From NCBI GenBank assembly GCA_021155915.1, contig JAJNBE010000013.1, forward strand, positions 1 through 41,077: a DNA stretch of 41,077 bases. The letters run 5' to 3'. Shown piece after piece: positions 27,314-36,054 of the stretch (position 1 is its first letter; each line of letters opens with the position of its first letter). A program made the position numbers and the translations under genes. This DNA comes from Solimicrobium sp. (lineage in GTDB: Bacteria > Pseudomonadota > Gammaproteobacteria > Burkholderiales > Burkholderiaceae_D). The notes below the pieces were generated by a model. It did no database searches and was not told the DNA's origin. It worked only from the letters and a program-made list of their open reading frames with translations.

Positions 27314-28408
27314 TTAAGCCATCATTCCTAGCAACAATTTTTTAATCGGTGCCGGTAAAGGCGCCTGTTCACATTGTTCCAATGGATACCAAACATGGGT
27401 ATCTTCAGAAATCGTATTTGAGCGGGCTGTCAGATTGCATCGGTAAGGAGTAATTTCAAGTTTATAGTGACTAAACCCATGCAAGACTTTCCTCATTGGA
27501 GTAATGGAATCGAGGTGACCAAAGTGCCGTTCGATATGTAGAGACGCCTGCTTCGTCATTCCTTGCTCGTTGAACAGGAGTTCTGGCAAAGAAAACAAAC
27601 CGCCCCAAATCCCACAATCCGGACGCTTTTCTAATAGCACGTGTTGATCTTTCAAGAGTATCAACATGACGATTTTTTTGGTCGGAATTGCTCTTTTGAG
27701 TTTCTTGGCGGGCAAATCCGCAACGCGATTAGTCGCCAATGCGACACATCTATTTTGCAGTGGACAATCTGAACAGCGTGGCTTAGTTCTTGCACACAAG
27801 GTGGCACCAAGATCCATTAATCCTTGTGTATACGACTGGATCTGCTTCACACCTTCTGGCATCAAACTTTCAGCGCGCAACCATAATTCGTTCTCAATTG
27901 CTTTTGAAGAAGTAATCCCATCTATACCAAATGCACGGGTGAAAACTCGTTTTACATTGCTATCTAAAATAGCAGCGCGCACACCATATGAAAATGCCGC
28001 GATTGCTGCTGCAGTGGACCTACCAATACCAGGAAGTTGAGCGAGTAATTCAGGTTCAGGTGGAAAAACTCCGTTGTATTCCTTCACCACCTGCTTAGCA
28101 CAAGCATGCAAGTTACGTGCACGGGTGTAATACCCTAAACCACTCCAATGTGCCATTACTTGTTCGCTGCTAGCGTTAGCCAAACTAATGACATCGGGGA
28201 AGCTGGCTAGAAAGCGCTCGTAATAGGGAATAACGGTCGCAACCTGTGTTTGTTGCAACATAACTTCAGATAACCAAACTCGGTAAGCATCCCGGCTTTG
28301 TTGCCAGGGCAAACCATGCCTACCGTGTTTTTTTTGCCATTGGATGATAGCTTCAGAGAATGAGGTGTGGCTGCCAGACAGTGCTTCAGTTTTATTGACC
28401 TTTGTCAT
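27314..28408 (-). CDS. mutY: A/G-specific adenine glycosylase MutY
   Basis: Removes adenine mispaired with 8-oxoguanine. The N-terminal HhH-GPD domain has VMLQQTQVATV, the helix-hairpin-helix LPGIGRSTAAAIAAF and the catalytic Asp in ILDSNVKRVF. The 4Fe-4S ligands are C-x6-C-x2-C-x5-C in CARTKPRCSDCPLQNRC. A C-terminal NUDIX-like domain (about residues 240-364) should recognise 8-oxoG. Full length at 364 residues. It begins three bases after the mutM stop, so the two halves of the GO repair system are one operon. Confidence 0.97.
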   Translation of the reverse strand: MTKVNKTEALSGSHTSFSEAIIQWQKKHGRHGLPWQQSRDAYRVWLSEVMLQQTQVATVIPYYERFLASFPDVISLANASSEQVMAHWSGLGYYTRARNLHACAKQVVKEYNGVFPPEPELLAQLPGIGRSTAAAIAAFSYGVRAAILDSNVKRVFTRAFGIDGITSSKAIENELWLRAESLMPEGVKQIQSYTQGLMDLGATLCARTKPRCSDCPLQNRCVALATNRVADLPAKKLKRAIPTKKIVMLILLKDQHVLLEKRPDCGIWGGLFSLPELLFNEQGMTKQASLHIERHFGHLDSITPMRKVLHGFSHYKLEITPYRCNLTARSNTISEDTHVWYPLEQCEQAPLPAPIKKLLLGMMA

Positions 28409-28411
28409 CTG

Positions 28412-29254
28412 TTAGCTGTCCCCTGATTGACATTTCACACAATAAAAAGTGGAGCGTTGACCTTGCTTGACTTGTTGAATCAGCGTATTGCACCGTTTAC
28501 ACCCCAGATTCTTTCTGTTGTACACAAAGTAATTTTGCTGAAAATAACCGGTTTTCCCATCCACTCCCACAAAATCCCGCAAACTACTGCCGCCTTTTGA
28601 TATTGCTTGGGTTAAAACCGCTTGGATTGCCGATGCTAATTTTTTATATTGCGCTAACGTTAATTTATTAACTGACGTAAAAGGATTAATTTTAGCGAGA
28701 AACAGACTTTCAGAAGCATAAATGTTTCCAACACCAACTACAACATTTCCTGTCAATAACATTTGTTTCACGGCAACTTTACTTTGCCTCGTCGCTTTAA
28801 ATAACACCGCGCCATTAAATTGTTGAGGAAATTCTTCAGATAAAGGTTCTATTCCAAGTCGTTGAAATAATGGATGCTGTTCAATAGCACCGTCTGTATT
28901 GTCGTGCCACAGTACGGCACCAAATCGGCGCGGATCAGTCAGTCTGAGCAGCTGCTTTTCGAGAACAATATCCACATGATCATGTGGTTGCGCTGGAGTA
29001 TTTTGGGTGACAACACGGATGTGGCCCGACATGCCAAGATGAATTATTAGTGTTCCATGCTCAAATAAAACGAGTAGATATTTGCCACGCCGCCCAGTAG
29101 CTTGCACGCGTTTCCCGACAATTTTTTGGGCCAAATCGGTAGGAAAAGGCCAGCGTAAGCCGCTGCGCCGCAAAACTACCCCTGTGACGCATTGTGCAAC
29201 TAAATGGGGATTGATACCTAAACGTGTAACTTCAACCTCAGGTAATTCGGGCAT
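28412..29254 (-). CDS. mutM: Formamidopyrimidine-DNA glycosylase MutM (Fpg)
   Basis: Excises 8-oxoguanine and formamidopyrimidines with lyase activity. The N-terminal PELPEVEV gives the catalytic Pro2/Glu3, the H2TH domain contains VGVGNIYASESLF, and the C-terminal zinc finger is C-x2-C-x16-C-x2-C (CKRC ... CVKC). At 280 residues it is slightly longer than E. coli's. It forms an operon with mutY and is divergent from the TPR lipoprotein gene, whose start lies only 31 bases away, so their promoters must overlap the coding regions. Confidence 0.97.
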   Translation of the reverse strand: MPELPEVEVTRLGINPHLVAQCVTGVVLRRSGLRWPFPTDLAQKIVGKRVQATGRRGKYLLVLFEHGTLIIHLGMSGHIRVVTQNTPAQPHDHVDIVLEKQLLRLTDPRRFGAVLWHDNTDGAIEQHPLFQRLGIEPLSEEFPQQFNGAVLFKATRQSKVAVKQMLLTGNVVVGVGNIYASESLFLAKINPFTSVNKLTLAQYKKLASAIQAVLTQAISKGGSSLRDFVGVDGKTGYFQQNYFVYNRKNLGCKRCNTLIQQVKQGQRSTFYCVKCQSGDS

Positions 29255-29285
29255 AATTCTCTTTCTCTTTGAGGACGGGATTATC

Positions 29286-31103
29286 TTGAAAATTTTTTAC
29301 ACCTTTGCAAGTGTCATAGTAACCTGCGGCATAATGTCTGGCTGCGGGAGCCTAGCAACTTCTTTTAAGAAAGTTGGCCCTAATACTGTAGCTCACGATT
29401 CAATGGCACCCCATTCACAAATAGCTGTAACGCGAGAACCGACTTCTATTGCTAGCAAAGAAAATCTGCCCGATTTTCAACTAACTGATGATATTTTTTT
29501 TAGAGTAATCAGTGCTGAAATCGCATTTCAACGCAACGATTTTCCTGCAGCCTTCGCTACAATTATGGCCGTTGCGCAGCAGACACATGATCCACGCTTA
29601 GCGAAACGTGCGCTAGAAATGGCGTTGCTTGTTAAGCAACCAATGCAAGCATTTATGGCGTCCCAATTGTGGCACCAATACTCGCCTGATTCTGAAGAAG
29701 CAACCCAATATTATTTGGGTTTCATGATCATTAATAACAATTTAGATGAAGTAAGAGCTTTAATTACTCCGCGCCTGGCTGCAGCTTCTGATAAGAAACG
29801 TGGCGTCATTTTGCTACAGACACAACGATTGCTGATGCGTGGCAAGAATAAGGAAGCGGCGTTTGTCTTATTGGAAGAACTGTGCAAACCTTATGTTAAT
29901 GATCCTCACTCCCATCTTGCACTAGCACAAGGCGCACACGACAACAAGAATAATGAACGAGCTTTACTAGAAGCGCGTACAGCCTTGAAACTCGATCCAA
30001 ATTCACAAATTGCGATACTGGTGCTGGCGCAAGTGAGTCCTTCTTCTGCGGATGCTCTTGCAGCGTTTGACAAATTCCTGGAGCGCAATCCAGCTTCCCA
30101 TGAAGTCAGACGCGCTTATGCGGGTATGTTGGCCGAACAAAAGTACTATTCCCAAGCACGCATTCAATTAGAAATCTTAACAAAAAATAAGCCGCAAGAT
30201 CAGCTGCAAGACCCCACTATTTTATATGCACTAGGGGTGCTGTCATTCCAAATGAAGGATTCAATAGCAGCTGAAAAAAATCTAATCGATTTTGTACAAT
30301 TGCTTGAAGCCTCACCGAATCAACAAGGTGATCCAACTTCCGCTTACCTATACCTTTCTCAAATCGCCGATGATCGAAACGACGGGGTTACCGCTCTTCA
30401 CTGGCTTGCGAAAATTCAACCCTATGAGGGTAAAAATGCCGCTTATTTTAATGCGCAATTACGCCATGCTGTATTGATTGCTAAATATAACTCAGTGGAG
30501 CACGCACAAAAATTTCTACATGAATTAAAAACGAGTCGCGATGAGAAAATTGACGTTGTCCGTCTTGAAATTGATTTATTACGCAATGCAAATCGTGAAG
30601 CAGAAGCGAACGCTTTATTGAAAGTAACTACGGAGGCCTATCCGAATAATCTTGACCTTCTTTACGACTTTGCCATGATCGCAGAAAAACGTCATCATTT
30701 TGAGGAAATGGAAACGACACTGCGGCACATTATTAAAATTGATCCTGAAAACCGACAAGCATACAACGCATTGGGTTATTCATTAGTTGAACGGAACAAT
30801 CGTCTGGCTGAAGCGCGTGTGCTGCTGGAGAAAGCATTGTCTTTAGCTCCAGACGATGCATTTATTATCGATAGTATGGGCTGGCTCGAATTTAAAGAGC
30901 ACCGCAACGAACGGGCATTAGCTTTTTTACAGCGCGCTTTTCAACTCCGTCCTGACCCGGACATAGCGGCCCATTTCGGAGAAGTCTTGTGGGTTATGGG
31001 TGAGCAACAAAAAGCGAAAGCGATTTGGAAAGAAGCCCAGAAAAAAGAGCCCAATAATGCGACGTTGAAGAGCACGCTTGAACGTCTTAAAGTCGGCTTA
31101 TAA
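29286..31103 (+). CDS. TPR-repeat lipoprotein
   Basis: A 605-residue tetratricopeptide-repeat protein. I start it at the TTG at 29286 because this yields a clear lipoprotein signal (KIFYTFASVIVTCGIMSGC) and has GAGGA upstream; the frame is open further upstream but that part is antisense to mutM. TPR-like helices run through the mature chain and are clearest near the C-terminus (DPENRQAYNALGYSLVE, APDDAFIIDSMGWLEF). Such proteins lie next to lolB in betaproteobacteria and are expected at the inner face of the outer membrane as assembly scaffolds; the exact partner is unknown. Confidence 0.88.
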   Translation: MKIFYTFASVIVTCGIMSGCGSLATSFKKVGPNTVAHDSMAPHSQIAVTREPTSIASKENLPDFQLTDDIFFRVISAEIAFQRNDFPAAFATIMAVAQQTHDPRLAKRALEMALLVKQPMQAFMASQLWHQYSPDSEEATQYYLGFMIINNNLDEVRALITPRLAAASDKKRGVILLQTQRLLMRGKNKEAAFVLLEELCKPYVNDPHSHLALAQGAHDNKNNERALLEARTALKLDPNSQIAILVLAQVSPSSADALAAFDKFLERNPASHEVRRAYAGMLAEQKYYSQARIQLEILTKNKPQDQLQDPTILYALGVLSFQMKDSIAAEKNLIDFVQLLEASPNQQGDPTSAYLYLSQIADDRNDGVTALHWLAKIQPYEGKNAAYFNAQLRHAVLIAKYNSVEHAQKFLHELKTSRDEKIDVVRLEIDLLRNANREAEANALLKVTTEAYPNNLDLLYDFAMIAEKRHHFEEMETTLRHIIKIDPENRQAYNALGYSLVERNNRLAEARVLLEKALSLAPDDAFIIDSMGWLEFKEHRNERALAFLQRAFQLRPDPDIAAHFGEVLWVMGEQQKAKAIWKEAQKKEPNNATLKSTLERLKVGL

Positions 31104-31133
31104 AGTGGTTACACTTTTTTACCTATTTATTTT

Positions 31134-31829
31134 ATGATCAATTTCATTGCGATTTGCTTGCTGTTTTTTCTTAACGCATGTAGTCACGTGCCTATATCAA
31201 CTTCAGGCAATCTATCCCCATTTCCTGCAGCACGTCAATACCATCAGCAGATTGAAATCTCCGGACGGTTAGCTGCGCACTATGAACAAAACAATAAACC
31301 GCAAGCCATTCACATCAAATTTAGTTGGTCACAAACTCCGGAACAAACCTTCATTACTCTAACCTCGCCAATGGGACAGACGCTTGCAACACTATTAGTC
31401 AGTCAGGATGGCGCACAACTCAATTATGCTGACAACCCGCCACAATTTTCTCATGATGCAAATCAACTATTAATCGATACATTGGGTTGGCCTATGCCCG
31501 TTACGGGTCTGCGCGACTGGCTACAAGGTTTTACCGATGCTAACCATTATTCTCCAGTTACCTCAGCTGCCACTGGCCAAGATTTTGTTGTTGACGGCTG
31601 GAGTTTAAATTTTACAGCATGGGAATTGGAGCACCGAGCGGATGAACTGGTAAATACGGGCGCAAATGAGGGTGCAAGTGAGGCGGCAAATAAAGTTGCA
31701 AATAAGGTTGCAAGCACCGTGGAACGGCCCAAAAGACTTGATCTGATGCGCCAGACCGAACAAGCGGGCTTAATATCTTTGCGTATTATGATCGACGAAT
31801 GGAATATCCTTCAAGCAAATGCAAAGTAG
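31134..31829 (+). CDS. lolB: Outer-membrane lipoprotein receptor LolB
   Basis: LolB accepts lipoproteins from LolA and inserts them in the outer membrane. It is itself a lipoprotein: signal peptide MINFIAICLLFFLNAC with lipobox LNAC. The half-barrel core is visible in ISGRLAAHYEQNNKPQAIHIKFSW segments and in LGWPMPVTGLRDWLQG, a hallmark of the family. At 231 residues it is somewhat long because residues 177-196 or so are a tandem Ala-Asn repeat (listed separately) between the beta strands near the C-terminus. It overlaps ispE by 11 bases and follows the TPR lipoprotein gene by 30. Confidence 0.93.
   Translation: MINFIAICLLFFLNACSHVPISTSGNLSPFPAARQYHQQIEISGRLAAHYEQNNKPQAIHIKFSWSQTPEQTFITLTSPMGQTLATLLVSQDGAQLNYADNPPQFSHDANQLLIDTLGWPMPVTGLRDWLQGFTDANHYSPVTSAATGQDFVVDGWSLNFTAWELEHRADELVNTGANEGASEAANKVANKVASTVERPKRLDLMRQTEQAGLISLRIMIDEWNILQANAK
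31662..31709 (+). repeat. 12-bp in-frame minisatellite inside lolB
   Basis: Four 12-base units follow each other exactly in codon phase: GCAAATGAGGGT, GCAAGTGAGGCG, GCAAATAAAGTT, GCAAATAAGGTT, and a partial fifth begins GCAAGC. They encode ANEG-ASEA-ANKV-ANKV. Copy-number change would keep the frame. Confidence 0.85.
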
Positions 31830-32685
31830 AACTCTAAGAAACTGTCCCGCACCAGCCAAGTTGAATTTGTTTTTACAAGTTATCGGGCAACGCACAGATG
31901 GGTACCATTTGCTAGAATCCGCATTTCAGATGATTGATTACGCAGATTTACTCCACTTTTCTTTGCGCGATGATCCCAATATCATTCGTACTAATGAACT
32001 TCCCGGCGTGCCGGGTGCATCAGATCTTTCTGTGCGTGCCGCTCAATTACTGCAGAGGCATACGGGCAGTAAATCAGGCGCAGAAATTACGCTGGAAAAA
32101 AAATTGCCGATGGGGGGGGGATTGGGCGGCGGATCTTCAGATGCCGCTACAACATTAATTGCTTTGAACTATTTATGGAGTACCCATCTGTCGCGACAAG
32201 AGTTAATGCGACTTGGAGTACAGCTAGGTGCCGATGTTCCATTTTTTCTTTTTGGACAAAATGCTTTTGCACAAGGGATAGGTGAACAACTAACTCCACT
32301 GATAACACCCGACTGCTGGTACGTAATCATTGAACCTGGCGTTAGCGTTCCTACGCAGGCAATATTTTCCTCCAAAGCATTGACAAGAAATAGCCCTTCT
32401 ATTACAGTGTCGGACTTCCAGCACCATCCATTAGAGTATTGGAAAAACGATTTACAAGAAGTTGCGGTTCAGTTGTTCCCCGAAATACAAGCGCCAATAG
32501 ATTGGCTGAATAGTTATGGGAATGCCAAAATGACCGGATCTGGTTCCTGTGTATTTTGCGCTTGCGCCAATGAAGACGTTGCCATTAAAATACTCAAAAA
32601 TGTGCCCCATCATCTTTATCCTGAGTGGGTCGCATGGAAAGCAAAAGCGCTGCAAGAACATCCGTTAGCATGTTGGCTAGATTGA
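31819..32685 (+). CDS. ispE: 4-diphosphocytidyl-2-C-methyl-D-erythritol kinase
   Basis: GHMP kinase of the MEP isoprenoid pathway, phosphorylating CDP-ME at the 2-position. The N-terminal PAPAKLNLFLQVIGQRTDGYH contains the substrate-binding lysine and the ATP-binding motif is PMGGGLGGGSSDAA. MTGSGSCVF near the C-terminus is the third GHMP motif. At 288 residues it is full length. It overlaps lolB by 11 bases; lolB-ispE-tRNA-Gln-prs-rplY is the usual betaproteobacterial order. Confidence 0.97.
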   Translation: MQSRTLRNCPAPAKLNLFLQVIGQRTDGYHLLESAFQMIDYADLLHFSLRDDPNIIRTNELPGVPGASDLSVRAAQLLQRHTGSKSGAEITLEKKLPMGGGLGGGSSDAATTLIALNYLWSTHLSRQELMRLGVQLGADVPFFLFGQNAFAQGIGEQLTPLITPDCWYVIIEPGVSVPTQAIFSSKALTRNSPSITVSDFQHHPLEYWKNDLQEVAVQLFPEIQAPIDWLNSYGNAKMTGSGSCVFCACANEDVAIKILKNVPHHLYPEWVAWKAKALQEHPLACWLD

Positions 32686-32692
32686 GCATGTT

Positions 32693-32721
32693 TTGGAAAG
32701 TCTTAAATTAGAATGTATAAA
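32693..32721 (+). promoter_or_regulatory. Promoter for tRNA-Gln
   Basis: TTGGAA (32693-32698) and TATAAA (32716-32721) are 17 bases apart, placing transcription start near 32728, about 36 bases before the tRNA. It begins just after the ispE stop codon. Confidence 0.55.
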
Positions 32722-32763
32722 TACCCGTCTACTGTAAATCAGTCGGAGTAGCGTAAAGACCGT

Positions 32764-32840
32764 AGGGGATTCGCCAAGTTGGTTAAGGCACTGGATTTTG
32801 ATTCCAGCATGCGGAGGTTCGAGTCCTCCATCCCCTGCCA
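32764..32840 (+). tRNA. tRNA-Gln (anticodon TTG)
   Basis: A complete cloverleaf can be drawn. Acceptor arms AGGGGAT (32764-32770) and ATCCCCT (32830-32836) pair, with discriminator G and encoded CCA (32838-32840). The anticodon stem is CTGGA/TCCAG with loop TTTTGAT, anticodon TTG at 32798-32800. The T arm is GGAGG TTCGAGT CCTCC. The weak A1-U72 pair fits recognition by glutaminyl-tRNA synthetase. Two small hairpins follow (CATCAG/CTGATG at 32841-32856, TCCAGA/TCTGGA at 32863-32880), perhaps processing or termination signals before prs. Confidence 0.96.
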
Positions 32841-32953
32841 CATCAGGATACTGATGTTAGATTCCAGAATCACATCTGGAGATTTGTTTAGGCTTCAAGA
32901 AATTTTCTGGTTTACTCACGCCTGACCCCTACCTCGCTTAAAAAATAAAAACC

Positions 32954-33904
32954 ATGTCCAATGACAACTTGATGATTTTCACCGGCAATGCTAATCCGGC
33001 ATTAGCAGAAGGTGTTGCAAAACAACTTGGCTTGTCATTAGGTAAGGCGATGGTATCCAAATTTTCTGATGGGGAAATTTCGGTTGCCATTAACGAAAAT
33101 GTGCGTGGTAAAGATGTTTTTATCATTCAGTCAACCTGTGCGCCAACTAACGATAGTTTAATGGAATTAATGCTGATGGCAGATGCGTTAAAACGTTCTT
33201 CTGCTGGTCGTATTACCGCGGCAATTCCGTATTTTGGTTACGCCCGGCAAGACCGCCGTCCGCGGTCTGCACGAGTTGCTATTTCCGCCAAGGTAGTTGC
33301 TAACATGTTGGAACAAGTTGGTGTTGAGCGCATGATCATTATGGATTTGCATGCTGATCAAATTCAGGGCTTTTTTGATATCCCTGTAGACAATATCTAT
33401 GCTTCACCCATTTTGTTGAAAGATTTAATCTCAAAAAATTATGATGATTTATTAGTAGTTTCACCTGATGTCGGTGGCGTAGTTCGCGCTCGTGCGTTAG
33501 CAAAACATTTAAATTGTGACTTAGCAATTATTGATAAGCGCCGTCCAAAGGCGAATGTGTCTGAAGTGATGAATGTTATTGGCGAAGTTGAGGGCCGTAA
33601 TTGCGTTATTATGGACGATATGGTCGATACTGCGGGTACGTTGGTTAAAGCCGCCGAAGTATTAAAAGAGCGTGGCGCTAAGAAAGTAGTGGCCTATTGT
33701 ACACATCCTGTTTTATCTGGACCGGCTATTCAGCGCATTGCGGATTCGACATTGGATGAGCTGGTCGTAACTGACACCATTCCCTTATTAGGGGCAGCAT
33801 TAGACTGTAGCAAGATTAGGCAGTTATCGTGCGATGCGATTTTGGCGGAAACTATTCGTCGCATTACTAAAGGTGATTCAGTAATGTCTTTCTTTGCAGA
33901 CTAA
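32954..33904 (+). CDS. prs: Ribose-phosphate pyrophosphokinase
   Basis: Makes PRPP from ribose 5-phosphate and ATP for nucleotide, histidine and tryptophan synthesis. Diagnostic parts are [13 protein letters not shown], the catalytic flexible loop, [18 protein letters not shown], and the PRPP-binding [13 protein letters not shown]. At 316 residues it is full length and class I. It follows tRNA-Gln and precedes rplY, as in other betaproteobacteria. The leader after the tRNA has no obvious Shine-Dalgarno sequence before the ATG. Confidence 0.98.
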   Translation: MSNDNLMIFTGNANPALAEGVAKQLGLSLGKAMVSKFSDGEISVAINENVRGKDVFIIQSTCAPTNDSLMELMLMADALKRSSAGRITAAIPYFGYARQDRRPRSARVAISAKVVANMLEQVGVERMIIMDLHADQIQGFFDIPVDNIYASPILLKDLISKNYDDLLVVSPDVGGVVRARALAKHLNCDLAIIDKRRPKANVSEVMNVIGEVEGRNCVIMDDMVDTAGTLVKAAEVLKERGAKKVVAYCTHPVLSGPAIQRIADSTLDELVVTDTIPLLGAALDCSKIRQLSCDAILAETIRRITKGDSVMSFFAD

Positions 33905-34062
33905 GTATATTACTTTATCTATTAGCAGGAATATGCTTTTGTGCCCACCATTTAGTGGATTCGCTACATAAGACTTTTGTGCAATCTCTATAAGTGGGGC
34001 AACAAAAACCGCTCCTCCTGTAACCATTAATTTTTCTGGTAATTTTTAATTACCTTTTTTTA

Positions 34063-34106
34063 AGTTCTCTGGTCGCGGAGAACTCAACGCAAAAGTGCGC
34101 TTTTGC
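34063..34106 (+). promoter_or_regulatory. Tandem hairpins in the rplY leader
   Basis: Two adjacent perfect 7-bp stems precede the rplY ribosome binding site: AGTTCTC (34063-34069) with GAGAACT (34078-34084), and GCAAAAG (34089-34095) with CTTTTGC (34100-34106) closed by a TGCG loop. The second ends ten bases before GGAG. They could serve autoregulation by L25 or RNA processing. Confidence 0.5.
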
Positions 34107-34125
34107 TTATTTATTGGAGTATCAC

Positions 34126-34746
34126 ATGAAAGTTGTTGCATTCAAACGCGAATTACAGGGCACCGGAGCGAGCCGCCGCCTGCGTAAAGCTGGTCAGACT
34201 CCTGGCATCATTTACGGCGGTACAGCATCGCCTGTGGCTATCTCTTTAGATCACAACGCGCTTTACCACGCTCTAAAAAAAGAAGTATTCCATGCATCTA
34301 TTTTAGATTTAGAGCTTGACGGTGTCGTTGAGAAAGTACTGTTGCGCGATTTTCAGGTTCACGCATATAAACAACTAGTATTGCATGCAGATTTTCAGCG
34401 CGTTGACGCCAATCACAAGATTCACGTCAAGGTCCCGCTGCATTTCATGAATGCGGATATTTCTCCTGCTGTGAAATTAAACAGTGCAGTTATCAGCCAC
34501 GTTATGGTTGATCTGGAAGTATCTTGTTTACCAGCACAGTTGCCAGAATTTATTGTTGCAGATCTAGCGCATTTAAATGCCGGTGAATCATTACATGTTA
34601 AAGATATCGTACTACCGGAAGGCGTTACGGCAATCGTTCATGGTGAAAACCCAACAGTTGCTATCGCCACAATTCCAGCGGGCGCGACGTCGGCTGAAGC
34701 TGCTGCAGAAGTTGCTCCCACAGCAAAGCCAGCAGAGAAAAAATAA
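34126..34746 (+). CDS. rplY: Ribosomal protein L25 (Ctc/TL5 long form)
   Basis: L25 binds 5S rRNA in the large subunit. Residues 1-95 form the 5S-binding domain, beginning [18 protein letters not shown] with the [10 protein letters not shown] loop; the rest is the TL5/Ctc C-terminal beta domain ([15 protein letters not shown]) and an Ala-Pro-Lys tail. The ATG at 34126 has GGAG upstream and is preferred over a TTG four codons earlier. At 206 residues it matches the betaproteobacterial long form. The pth gene that commonly follows rplY is missing; a terminator and hairpin block follow instead. Confidence 0.96.
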   Translation: MKVVAFKRELQGTGASRRLRKAGQTPGIIYGGTASPVAISLDHNALYHALKKEVFHASILDLELDGVVEKVLLRDFQVHAYKQLVLHADFQRVDANHKIHVKVPLHFMNADISPAVKLNSAVISHVMVDLEVSCLPAQLPEFIVADLAHLNAGESLHVKDIVLPEGVTAIVHGENPTVAIATIPAGATSAEAAAEVAPTAKPAEKK

Positions 34747-34771
34747 TCAGCTCATGCTGCTTGTTTTTTCC

Positions 34772-34793
34772 ACCGCCTTCGGGCGGTTTTTTT
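34772..34793 (+). terminator. Rho-independent terminator after rplY
   Basis: ACCGCC (34772-34777), a TTCG tetraloop, GGCGGT (34782-34787) and a run of seven T. It closes the prs-rplY transcription unit. Confidence 0.93.
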
Positions 34794-34898
34794 ATGTATC
34801 CTGATCGGTAATAATCCGAGATTTTCCATTAGAACGGAGGCAAGTGAGCTTCTCTGGGTTCAGGAAACTTTTCTGGTAGGGAAAGTCGGTTCCGCAAG

Positions 34899-34967
34899 CG
34901 CAGTGCACGCACTGCGAAAACCTTGCTTCTCCTTGCGGGGCCAATATGCCGCCGCAAGGAGAAGCAA
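34899..34967. repeat. Pair of strong hairpins
   Basis: CGCAGTGC (34899-34906) faces GCACTGCG (34909-34916). Seven bases on, TTGCTTCTCCTTGCGG (34923-34938) faces CCGCAAGGAGAAGCAA (34952-34967), a perfect 16-bp stem. No T-run follows, so they are not normal terminators. They lie between the rplY terminator and the stop of the orphan gene on the opposite strand, where pth would be expected. Confidence 0.75.
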
Positions 34968-34995
34968 CGCAGTATGGTAACGTGGGTGCTTTTTT

Positions 34996-35802
34996 CTAGC
35001 TTTCGAAAAGAGCTCCTATGAAAAGGGTTGTGAGGTGTCGCCGGTCCCGTTCCATTTGTTCTCTTTGCTGCAATTCTTTGTGTTGTTTTTCAATAGATAG
35101 TCGATCCTGTTGAGGCTTTTCGATAGAGGTTCGCTTTTGCAAAACAATCTCCGTATTCGGCTCTTTCTTCTCTGTATTACTTTTGGGAGGATAGGTAATA
35201 CATTGCTGCTGTCTTTCTATTTGCTTGTGATTAATTAGCTGCGGGACTTTTTTTGGAGATAAGCCGTATTGCTGTTCACCGTTAATACCCGGGTGCGGCT
35301 TTTGCGTAGAAAGTTTATACTGCGTCAATTTGAGCTTTAAATCCTCCAGCGTGATTGCGGCCACTTCGGTCTTATCATTCAACTTAAATTCAACAGAGTC
35401 GTAACCTACTGACGTCAAGCTTAGTGTTTCTTTCTGTTTATTATCTATAAAAACTTCAATAATTATTGAATTTCCTTTCCACTCCGGAACGCCATTTAAC
35501 ACATCCGAAATTTTCCAGTAGGCCTTCTGCAATAACAATTCTTTCTCAAAAATAATATAGTCATGTTTTATAAGAACATCATTAAATACTCCAACCTTTT
35601 TGCCCAAATATTTTATTGCAGATTTTCCGGAGTCATTAAAATGATTAGCACCATACTGCGCTATATTTGTGGTATCTTTAGGTGCCAACAAACCTCTGAT
35701 CATTGTTTGTAGAGTAATTTGCGGTTTCAGTTCTTCCGATGAGGGTAAGTTGGAAAGTAAGTCTATTGTAGAAGACTTAGAGATATTCTGAAATTTATCC
35801 AT
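34996..35802 (-). CDS. Orphan hypothetical protein, 268 aa
   Basis: I do not recognise this protein. The ATG at 35802 opens with MDKFQNISKSSTIDLL; the frame extends to an ATG at 35883, but neither start has a strong ribosome binding site. The N-terminal half looks like a folded alpha/beta region (IIIEVFIDNKQKETLSL), and the last 90 residues are highly charged and Gln/Lys/Glu-rich (IEKQHKELQQREQMERDRR), probably a coiled coil or disordered tail, ending LFIGALFES. No signal peptide. It lies where trpG would follow trpE in relatives, so it is an insertion in a conserved locus. A secreted effector is one possibility, not demonstrated. Confidence 0.65.
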   Translation of the reverse strand: MDKFQNISKSSTIDLLSNLPSSEELKPQITLQTMIRGLLAPKDTTNIAQYGANHFNDSGKSAIKYLGKKVGVFNDVLIKHDYIIFEKELLLQKAYWKISDVLNGVPEWKGNSIIIEVFIDNKQKETLSLTSVGYDSVEFKLNDKTEVAAITLEDLKLKLTQYKLSTQKPHPGINGEQQYGLSPKKVPQLINHKQIERQQQCITYPPKSNTEKKEPNTEIVLQKRTSIEKPQQDRLSIEKQHKELQQREQMERDRRHLTTLFIGALFES

Positions 35803-36054
35803 AATATTTTTCTGTGATTGATAATAAAAAAGACCATTGATCCATACGACTTTTGCGGTGCTGTTCAGAAAGATTATAACCATTGAACGACAAAATTATT
35901 TATTTATCTGCATCTTAACAATCCTAAATCAAAATGCTTCATAGTGGCGCACGCAGTGATTCCAGCCTTTAAGTAAGAATACGGTAACAATACTTTGCCA
36001 ATGATATTAAATATCGCAATTCAAAGAGATGACATTTAGCTCTCATCCGTGACT

